The notes under the pieces: generated by a model
Databases searched by the model: none
What the model was told of the DNA's origin: nothing
What the model saw: the letters and a program-made list of their open reading frames with translations, nothing else
Assembly (NCBI GenBank): GCA_934358235.1
Contig: CAKRKK010000066.1
Span: 1-10,997 of the forward strand
Source of the DNA: an uncultured Lachnospira sp.
Lineage (GTDB): Bacteria; Bacillota; Clostridia; Lachnospirales; Lachnospiraceae
Length of the DNA: 10,997 bases
Reading direction: 5' to 3'
Translations under genes and position numbers: made by a program
In this document: positions 6,605 to 10,997 of the stretch, piece after piece
Layout of the letters: each line of letters starts with the position of its first letter
How positions within the stretch are numbered: the first letter of the stretch is position 1

Positions 6605-6790
6605 TTAGATTTCTTCTACCTTTAACATATAACCAATCTGCTGAATCTGTCCTCTTGTTGCAGCATTATCTGGAAGTTCAACTGTCTTATGCATCTTTGT
6701 AAGACCCATAGCTTCAACAGTTCTTCTATGCTTAGGAACAGCACTGATTGGAGACTTAACTAAAGTTATTCTTAACTTCTTATCAGCCAT
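6605..6790 (-). CDS. rpmD: 50S ribosomal protein L30
   Basis: Small 50S protein of 61 residues starting MADKKLRITLVKSPISAVPK and continuing HRRTVEAMGLTKMHKTVELP, typical of bacterial L30. I place the start at the ATG 6790-6788. A longer frame opening at 6802 would begin MEVK, but those codons are themselves the ribosome binding site (ATGGAGGTTAAA), nothing like a Shine-Dalgarno precedes 6802, and 61 residues is the family length. It lies 49 nt after rpsE; a tiny GTCG/CGAC hairpin lies just before the Shine-Dalgarno. Confidence 0.97.
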   Translation of the reverse strand: MADKKLRITLVKSPISAVPKHRRTVEAMGLTKMHKTVELPDNAATRGQIQQIGYMLKVEEI

Positions 6791-6839
6791 TTTAACCTCC
6801 ATCTGTCGATTAACGACTATATCAATGTTTATTTGTTAA

Positions 6840-7349
6840 TTAGCCAAGGATCTCGCTAACAGACTTTCCACGAAGTCTTGCAACTTCTTCTGGAGTCTTC
6901 ATAGACTTAAGACCTTCTATTGTTGCTAATACAGCATTCTGCTTATTATTAGAACCAAGTGACTTTGTACGGATATTCTTAATACCTGCAAGCTCAAGTA
7001 CTGAACGTGCTGGACCACCTGCGATGATACCAGTACCTTCTGGAGCCTTCTTAAGAAGAACTGTAGCTCCTCCGAACTTTCCTGTGAAGTCGTGTGGAAC
7101 TGAGCAGTTTGCATCCATAGGAACTTCTACTAAATGTTTCATAGCATCTTCTTTTCCCTTGCGGATAGCTTCAGGAACTTCAGCTGCCTTACCAACACCA
7201 GCGCCAACATGTCCGTTGCCGTCACCAACAACAACTAAAGCTGCAAAACGCATGTTACGTCCACCCTTTACAACCTTTGTTACACGCTTGATTGATACTA
7301 CATTATCTCTTAATTCTAAATTACTAGCATCAATTATTGTACGTTTCAT
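6840..7349 (-). CDS. rpsE: 30S ribosomal protein S5
   Basis: S5 contacts S4 and S8 and helps set decoding accuracy and mRNA helicase activity at the 30S entry channel. With start ATG 7349-7347 the product is 169 residues. It has an N-terminal double-stranded-RNA-binding-type domain (about 14-80: [20 protein letters not shown], then [20 protein letters not shown]) and a C-terminal domain containing [20 protein letters not shown] (107-126). A longer frame starting with TTG at 7382 would overlap rplR. It is less likely, because AAGGGAG lies 11 nt ahead of 7349 and the family starts near MKRTIID. The gap to rplR is 22 nt. Confidence 0.97.
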   Translation of the reverse strand: MKRTIIDASNLELRDNVVSIKRVTKVVKGGRNMRFAALVVVGDGNGHVGAGVGKAAEVPEAIRKGKEDAMKHLVEVPMDANCSVPHDFTGKFGGATVLLKKAPEGTGIIAGGPARSVLELAGIKNIRTKSLGSNNKQNAVLATIEGLKSMKTPEEVARLRGKSVSEILG

Positions 7350-7371
7350 ACTGTTTGTTTCTCCCTTCCGC

Positions 7372-7740
7372 TTAGAATTCAAGGCCAGCTTCTCTTGCTG
7401 CCTCTGCTAATGCTTTTACTTTTCCTTCATATACAAATCCGCCTCTATCATAAACGACAGTTGTAATACCCTTTTCTAATGCCTTCTTAGCAACTACTGT
7501 ACCAACTACTGTAGCAGCTTCAACGTTATTAGTCTTCTCAAGCTCTGCCTTTACATCCTTATCAAGTGTTGAAGCAGAAACAAGTGTCTTACCAACTGTG
7601 TCGTCAATAATCTGAGCGTACATATGATTATTGCTTCTAAATACAGCTAAACGTGGTCTTTCTGCTGTACCGCTGAAACGATTACGTAATTTTCTGTGCT
7701 TATTTTCACGAACTACTGTTCTTGACTTCTTACTAACCAT
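7372..7740 (-). CDS. rplR: 50S ribosomal protein L18
   Basis: Binds 5S rRNA with L5 and anchors the central protuberance. The protein has 122 residues: a basic N-terminal tail ([20 protein letters not shown]), [14 protein letters not shown] in the core and the characteristic end [20 protein letters not shown] then EAGLEF. The ATG has AAAGGAG about 10 nt upstream. It is 19 nt downstream of rplF and followed by rpsE, the usual order. Confidence 0.98.
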   Translation of the reverse strand: MVSKKSRTVVRENKHRKLRNRFSGTAERPRLAVFRSNNHMYAQIIDDTVGKTLVSASTLDKDVKAELEKTNNVEAATVVGTVVAKKALEKGITTVVYDRGGFVYEGKVKALAEAAREAGLEF

Positions 7741-7759
7741 TTTGTATTCACTCCTTTAA

Positions 7760-8302
7760 TTATTTCTTACCAGTCTTACCAACCTTACGTCTAATAACTT
7801 CATCAGAATACTTGATACCCTTGCCCTTATATGGCTCTGGAGCTCTCTTAGCTCTGATTTCCGCTGCGTACTGGCCAACTTTTTCTTTACTAATACCTTT
7901 AACGATGATAACGTTAGTTCCATCAACAACTGTTTCGATGCCTTCTGGATCTTCCATTTCAACTGGATGAGAGTAACCTAAAGCTAATACAAGCTTCTTA
8001 CCCTGCTTCTGAGCTCTGTAACCAACACCGTTGATTTCAAGCTTCTTCTCATAACCATCTGTAACACCGATTATCATGTTATGGATTAATGTTCTTGTTA
8101 ATCCGTGTAATGACTTCATCTTCTTTAAGTCGTTAGGTCTAGAAACAACGATTTCTGAACCTTCCATCTTAATGTCCATTTCTGCAGGTAAAACTCTTTC
8201 AAGTGTACCCTTAGGACCCTTTACAGTCACTTTGTTATTTTCTGCGATCTCAACAGTAACACCTGCTGGGACAGCGATAGGCATTCTTCCTATACGTGAC
8301 AT
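7760..8302 (-). CDS. rplF: 50S ribosomal protein L6
   Basis: Two-domain 23S rRNA-binding protein near the sarcin-ricin loop and the factor-binding site. With the ATG at 8302-8300 it is 180 residues, starting [14 protein letters not shown] and ending in the signature [20 protein letters not shown] followed by a basic tail. An upstream GTG at 8311 would add three residues, but that codon is part of the Shine-Dalgarno (AGGAGGTG), which is correctly spaced (8 nt) only for 8302. Domain 1 is about residues 1-82 and domain 2 about 83-170. The upstream 81-nt gap contains a perfect inverted repeat. Confidence 0.97.
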   Translation of the reverse strand: MSRIGRMPIAVPAGVTVEIAENNKVTVKGPKGTLERVLPAEMDIKMEGSEIVVSRPNDLKKMKSLHGLTRTLIHNMIIGVTDGYEKKLEINGVGYRAQKQGKKLVLALGYSHPVEMEDPEGIETVVDGTNVIIVKGISKEKVGQYAAEIRAKRAPEPYKGKGIKYSDEVIRRKVGKTGKK

Positions 8303-8326
8303 GCCGTGCACCTCCTAATTTTGATT

Positions 8327-8360
8327 AAGAAAACACTTTAAAATAGGAACGTGTTTTCTT
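8327..8360 (-). other. 10-bp perfect inverted repeat between rpsH and rplF
   Basis: On the minus strand AAGAAAACAC (8360-8351) and GTGTTTTCTT (8336-8327) are perfectly complementary around a 14-nt loop. The following bases, AATCAAAATTAGG, have no U run, so it is unlikely to be a terminator, though the right arm is itself U-rich. It ends about 25 nt before the rplF start and so could influence access to the ribosome binding site. Confidence 0.55.
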
Positions 8361-8383
8361 TGTGAGTGAGTATCTATTTTAAA

Positions 8384-8779
8384 TTACCAAACGAAGCAGA
8401 GAACTTCTCCACCAACGCCCAGCTTTCTAGCTTCCTTATCTGTTACAACACCTTTGTTTGTTGAGATAATAGCAACACCAAGACCACCGAGAACTCTTGG
8501 AAGTTCATCCTTGCTTGCATAAACTCTAAGACCTGGCTTAGATATTCTCTGGAGTCCTGAAATAATCTTTTCATTCTTATCAGCACCGTACTTTAATGTA
8601 ACACGGATATCGTTGAAATTACCATTCTCAACAAGCTCATAAGACTTGATATAACCTTCATCTAAAAGAATCTTAGCTATAGAAAGCTTCATCTTTGAAG
8701 ATGGGATATCAACTGTGTCGTGCTTTGCTGTGTTTGCATTACGAATTCTTGTAAGCATATCTGCAATTGGATCTGTCAT
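8384..8779 (-). CDS. rpsH: 30S ribosomal protein S8
   Basis: Central-domain 16S rRNA binder (helix 21 region) and, in E. coli, the translational repressor of the spc operon. It has 131 residues: [20 protein letters not shown] at the N-terminus, ISTNKG at about 105-110 and the C-terminus [13 protein letters not shown]. All are typical. The ATG is preceded by AAGGAGG at a spacing of 10 nt. The 174-nt gap ahead of it contains three hairpins, unusual for this normally tight junction. Confidence 0.98.
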   Translation of the reverse strand: MTDPIADMLTRIRNANTAKHDTVDIPSSKMKLSIAKILLDEGYIKSYELVENGNFNDIRVTLKYGADKNEKIISGLQRISKPGLRVYASKDELPRVLGGLGVAIISTNKGVVTDKEARKLGVGGEVLCFVW

Positions 8780-8841
8780 TGTAAATATTCCTCCTTAAAT
8801 AATTCACTGGTTTCCCTTATCGGGACTACGTCAATTGTTCC

Positions 8842-8888
8842 ATGCATTTATAGCATACGGCAGAAAGCCGTATTACTATGTTATGCAT
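8842..8888 (-). promoter_or_regulatory. Long interrupted hairpin upstream of rpsH
   Basis: On the minus strand three helices stack. ATGCAT pairs with ATGCAT (8888-8883 with 8847-8842), ATAG with CTAT (8879-8876 with 8853-8850), and ATACGGC with GCCGTAT (8873-8867 with 8861-8855). They are separated by small internal loops (AAC/AA and TA/G) and capped by the 5-nt loop TTTCT, for 17 pairs in total. It ends about 60 nt ahead of rpsH. A regularly interrupted helix with short purine-rich internal loops is more like a protein-binding RNA than a terminator, and no U tract follows. An S8-responsive element is a candidate reading, not demonstrated. Confidence 0.55.
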
Positions 8889-8895
8889 TATATCA
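8887..8895 (-). promoter_or_regulatory. Possible extended -10 promoter element upstream of rpsH
   Basis: The minus strand reads TGATATAAT, a perfect -10 hexamer (8892-8887) with the TGn extension. No good -35 is found: TGGTTT lies 16 nt upstream. Initiation would fall near 8880, inside the left arm of the 8842-8888 hairpin, so a transcript from here could not form the full helix. It could give rpsH and downstream genes an internal promoter. Confidence 0.3.
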
Positions 8896-8901
8896 AGGTA
8901 A

Positions 8902-8945
8902 TAGTGGCAAACCACTACGATTAATCACAATCATTATGTGACTAA
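8902..8945 (-). other. Two adjacent hairpins directly after rpsN
   Basis: First, TTAGTCACA (8945-8937) pairs with TGTGATTAA (8929-8921): nine pairs, one G-T, with a 7-nt loop. Three bases later TAGTGG (8917-8912) pairs perfectly with CCACTA (8907-8902) around TTTG. Both start within 10-40 nt of the rpsN stop. They precede the larger hairpin at 8842-8888, so nearly the whole gap can be folded. Confidence 0.5.
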
Positions 8946-8954
8946 TTATTTATC

Positions 8955-9140
8955 TTACCAAGATGCCTTCTTAACTCCTGGGATCTGACCCTTGTAAGCT
9001 AATTCACGGAAGCAAATTCTGCAGATTCCGTACTTTCTTAAAACAGAATGTGGACGACCACATATTGTACAACGTGTATAAGCTCTTGTAGAGAACTTAG
9101 GTGCTCTCTGCTGCTTAACCTTCATTGAAGTCTTAGCCAT
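8955..9140 (-). CDS. rpsN: 30S ribosomal protein S14, zinc-binding type Z
   Basis: Head protein of the 30S subunit near the decoding region. The product is 61 residues, the short zinc form, with C24-X2-C27 and C40-X2-C43 coordinating zinc and the C-terminal end IPGVKKASW. It is sometimes named rpsZ. The ATG has AAGGAGG about 9 nt upstream. It follows rplE by 19 nt. A zinc-free longer paralogue, if any, would lie elsewhere under zinc control (established for Bacillus); none is visible here. Confidence 0.98.
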   Translation of the reverse strand: MAKTSMKVKQQRAPKFSTRAYTRCTICGRPHSVLRKYGICRICFRELAYKGQIPGVKKASW

Positions 9141-9159
9141 TGAAATTTACCTCCTTATA

Positions 9160-9699
9160 TTAATTCTTGAAAGGCATGTTGAACATTCTAAGTAATTCAC
9201 GTGCCTCTTCATCTGTATGAGCTGTTGTTGCAATTATAACATCCATACCTCTAACCTTATCGATCTTATCATATTCGATTTCTGGGAAGATGATCTGCTC
9301 CTTAATACCTAAAGCATAATTTCCTCTACCGTCGAATGATTCAGCGCTTACGCCTCTGAAGTCACGAACTCTTGGTAATGCAAGATTAACAAGTCTGTCA
9401 AGGAATTCGTACATCTTCTCACCACGAAGTGTAACCTTACATCCGATTGCCTGACCTTCTCTTAACTTGAAGTTAGCAATTGAATTCTTAGCTCTTGTAA
9501 GAACTACCTTCTGACCTGAAATAGTCTCGAGTTCTTTAACTGCTGCATCGAGAAGCTTTGAATTTTCCTTAGCTTCACCAACACCCATATTGATTACGAT
9601 CTTGTCGATCTTTGGAACCATCATTGGGTTCTTGTAACCGAACTTATCTGTCATTTTTTTAGTGATTTCGTTTTCGTATAAATCTCTAAGTCTACTCAA
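9160..9699 (-). CDS. rplE: 50S ribosomal protein L5
   Basis: 5S rRNA-binding protein of the central protuberance, contacting the P-site tRNA T-loop. It has 179 residues: [20 protein letters not shown] at the start, then [34 protein letters not shown] and [12 protein letters not shown]. All are hallmark blocks. The start is TTG (9699-9697), since GAAGGAGG stands 8 nt ahead of it and no ATG is near; 179 residues is the family length. The next in-frame ATG (M16) would remove the N-terminal helix. It sits between rplX and rpsN. Confidence 0.97.
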   Translation of the reverse strand: MSRLRDLYENEITKKMTDKFGYKNPMMVPKIDKIVINMGVGEAKENSKLLDAAVKELETISGQKVVLTRAKNSIANFKLREGQAIGCKVTLRGEKMYEFLDRLVNLALPRVRDFRGVSAESFDGRGNYALGIKEQIIFPEIEYDKIDKVRGMDVIIATTAHTDEEARELLRMFNMPFKN

Positions 9700-9720
9700 A
9701 ATTATTGCCTCCTTCCTCTA

Positions 9721-10032
9721 TTAATCGATAACTTCGCCAGTTGCCTTAGCAACACGAACTTTCTTACCGTCCTTGAAGTCATAACCAATCTTTGTTTCCT
9801 TACCCTTTAATGAGTAAGCGATATTTGAGATATCGATTGGTGCTTCCTGGTGGAGAATTCCACCCTGCTGATTAGCTGCGCTTGGCTTAGCATGCTTTGT
9901 TACCATGTTAACACCCTCAACTAATGCTGTATGGTTCTTAGCGTTTACAGACATAACCTTGCCTGTCTTGCCCTTGTCTTTACCTGCGATTACCTTAACA
10001 GTATCACCCTTTTTAATTCTTACAGCTGACAT
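9721..10032 (-). CDS. rplX: 50S ribosomal protein L24
   Basis: Assembly initiator of the 50S subunit, lying near the exit of the peptide tunnel. The product is 103 residues with a KOW motif at about residues 7-33 ([20 protein letters not shown]), followed by [20 protein letters not shown] and EAPIDISN. The ATG has AGGAGG seven bases upstream; that site abuts the rplN stop codon TAG, so the intergenic distance is only 11 nt and translation is probably coupled. Confidence 0.98.
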   Translation of the reverse strand: MSAVRIKKGDTVKVIAGKDKGKTGKVMSVNAKNHTALVEGVNMVTKHAKPSAANQQGGILHQEAPIDISNIAYSLKGKETKIGYDFKDGKKVRVAKATGEVID

Positions 10033-10043
10033 TGTGGTACCTC

Positions 10044-10412
10044 CTATAATACTTCTGGAGCAAGAGATACGATCTTCATGAATTTCTTATCTCTTAACTC
10101 TCTTGCTACTGGTCCAAAGATACGAGTTCCCTTAGGAGTCTGATCATCCTTGATGATTACAGCAGCATTTTCATCAAATTTAATGTATGAGCCATCTTTA
10201 CGACGTGCGCCCTTTACAGAACGAACAACAACGGCCTTAACAACATCGCCCTTTTTAACAACGCCGCCTGGTGTTGCTTCTTTAACAGTAGCGACAATCA
10301 CATCACCGATATTTGCATATCTTCTTGTAGATCCACCCATAACTCTGATGCAAAGTATTTCTTTAGCACCTGTGTTATCAGCAACCTTAAGTCTGGTTTC
10401 CTGTTGTACCAT
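10044..10412 (-). CDS. rplN: 50S ribosomal protein L14
   Basis: Binds 23S rRNA and forms inter-subunit bridges with 16S helix 14; it is also the target of silencing factor RsfS. The 122-residue product starts [20 protein letters not shown]. It contains [20 protein letters not shown] at about 67-86 and ends [13 protein letters not shown], matching family length and ends. The ATG is preceded by AAAGGGG at 7 nt. It is 48 nt from rpsQ, with nothing notable in that gap. Confidence 0.98.
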   Translation of the reverse strand: MVQQETRLKVADNTGAKEILCIRVMGGSTRRYANIGDVIVATVKEATPGGVVKKGDVVKAVVVRSVKGARRKDGSYIKFDENAAVIIKDDQTPKGTRIFGPVARELRDKKFMKIVSLAPEVL

Positions 10413-10460
10413 AATACTACCCCTTTCAGTAATATCAATTCTATTTCAAAATTGTCAAAA

Positions 10461-10718
10461 TTATTTAGCTCTGCTGATAATCTCAACTAATCTCCATCTC
10501 TTATCCTTAGATAAAGGTCTAGTTTCCATTACCTTAACAACATCACCGATTAAACATTCATTGTTTTCATCATGAGCCTTTAACTTGTATGTTCTCTTTA
10601 CAATCTTGTTGTAAAGTGGATGCTTAACGTTATCTTCAACAGCAACTACGATTGTCTTATCCATCTTATTGCTGATAACCTTACCTGTACGAGTTTTTCT
10701 TAAATTTCTCTCTTCCAC
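10461..10718 (-). CDS. rpsQ: 30S ribosomal protein S17
   Basis: OB-fold protein binding 16S rRNA helices 7 and 11 in the body of the 30S subunit. It is 85 residues: [20 protein letters not shown] near the N-terminus and the signature [20 protein letters not shown] at about 57-76. The start is GTG (10718-10716) with AAAGGAG seven bases upstream; no ATG is available. It lies 45 nt downstream of rpmC and begins the part of the cluster that continues into rplN. Confidence 0.97.
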   Translation of the reverse strand: MEERNLRKTRTGKVISNKMDKTIVVAVEDNVKHPLYNKIVKRTYKLKAHDENNECLIGDVVKVMETRPLSKDKRWRLVEIISRAK

Positions 10719-10763
10719 AGTTATTCTCCTTTCTTAGGAAATACTTACAAACTATAATGTAAT

Positions 10764-10964
10764 TTAAGCATTCTTCTGAGCAATTACAGTCTGAATTCTA
10801 GCAATGTTCTTTCTAACTTCTTTGATTCTGCTGGTGTTATCTAACTGATTTGTTGCATTCTGAAATCTTAAATTGAAAAGTTCCTTCTTAGCAGCTACTA
10901 ATTCTTCATTCAATTCTACGGCTGATTTTGCCTTTAAATCTTCTACATACTTATTAATTTTCAC
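10764..10964 (-). CDS. rpmC: 50S ribosomal protein L29
   Basis: Small two-helix 50S protein near the tunnel exit, part of the docking site for signal recognition particle and trigger factor. I place the start at GTG 10964-10962, giving 66 residues beginning [20 protein letters not shown] with the signature [20 protein letters not shown] at about 30-49. A longer frame opening at the GTG at 10973 adds only ITV and would put its start inside the Shine-Dalgarno (AAGGCGGTGAT), which stands 8 nt before 10964. The gene overlaps the rplP stop by 11 nt, so translation is probably coupled. Confidence 0.95.
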   Translation of the reverse strand: MKINKYVEDLKAKSAVELNEELVAAKKELFNLRFQNATNQLDNTSRIKEVRKNIARIQTVIAQKNA

Positions 10965-10997
10965 TGTTATCACCGCCTTCTAAGTCTGCACGTGAAA
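10954..10997 (-). CDS. rplP: 50S ribosomal protein L16, C-terminal end only
   Basis: Only the last 13 codons lie in the window. In the frame that overlaps rpmC they read [13 protein letters not shown] followed by TAA at 10956-10954. L16 always precedes rpmC in this cluster, and the C-terminal segment of L16 from clostridia typically ends in a short acidic and glycine-containing tail of this kind. The other two frames meet early stops. The call rests on context plus a short fitting tail, not on domain evidence. Confidence 0.8.
   Translation of the reverse strand, partial: SRADLEGGDNSEN

Noticed and set aside
2442-8888. Intergenic hairpins as rho-independent terminators
   Set aside because: None of the strong stems is followed by a U tract on the minus strand, and co-directional genes continue downstream in every case.
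742-10575. Plus-strand and alternate-frame open reading frames (for example 742-966, 1177-1359, 7024-7410, 10150-10575 on plus; 6926-7114 and 7756-7962 on minus)
   Set aside because: They lie on or across well-recognised ribosomal-protein genes, read as low-complexity shadow sequence, and show no family motif of their own.
1-10997. Search for CRISPR, insertion sequences, tRNA, attachment sites or foreign cassettes
   Set aside because: No repeat-spacer array, transposase, cloverleaf-like sequence or change of strand or composition is visible; the whole window is a conserved housekeeping operon.

Overview
The window is one long, entirely minus-strand stretch of the conserved bacterial ribosomal-protein supercluster. 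Read in the direction of transcription (right to left) it runs from the last codons of rplP (L16, end of the S10 operon), through the spc operon, into the alpha operon, and leaves at position 1 inside rpoA. The DNA is AT-rich. It encodes the zinc-binding short S14 (type Z), an adenylate kinase with a four-cysteine LID, the C+ form of L36, and a small KOW/L14e-like protein between map and infA. This combination, together with the protein sequences themselves, points to a low-GC Clostridia, most probably a member of Lachnospiraceae. The family assignment is an inference from sequence familiarity, not from a search.

Layout by transcription order: rplP 3' end (10997-10954), rpmC (L29), rpsQ (S17), rplN (L14), rplX (L24), rplE (L5), rpsN type Z (S14), a 174-nt structured gap, rpsH (S8), an 81-nt gap with a perfect inverted repeat, rplF (L6), rplR (L18), rpsE (S5), rpmD (L30), rplO (L15), secY, a 90-nt gap with two hairpins, adk, map, the KOW protein, infA (IF1), a promoter, rpmJ (L36), a 312-nt gap with several hairpins and a second promoter, rpsM (S13), rpsK (S11), rpsD (S4), a 149-nt gap with a 14-bp perfect stem-loop, and rpoA (5' 199 codons). 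Most other junctions are 1-50 nt long with strong Shine-Dalgarno sequences, as expected for one polycistronic transcription unit; no convincing intrinsic terminator is visible anywhere.

The genes work together: ribosomal proteins of both subunits, the initiation factor, the RNA polymerase alpha subunit, and the SecY translocon with N-terminal methionine removal and adenylate balancing, all growth-rate coupled. Several reading frames are better started at internal codons than at the longest possible start (rpmC, rplF, rpsE, rpmD). Five genes appear to use GTG or TTG starts (rpsQ, rpmC, rplE, the KOW gene, rpmJ). rpmJ (37 codons) is easily missed by ORF calling.

No mobile element, CRISPR array, tRNA, rRNA or foreign cassette is present, and I do not see an undescribed multi-gene system. 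What is worth a second look is the non-coding part: five structured intergenic regions, above all the 312-nt rpmJ-rpsM leader and the rpsN-rpsH gap, which are placed where ribosomal-protein autoregulation would be expected but do not match a leader type that I recognise.
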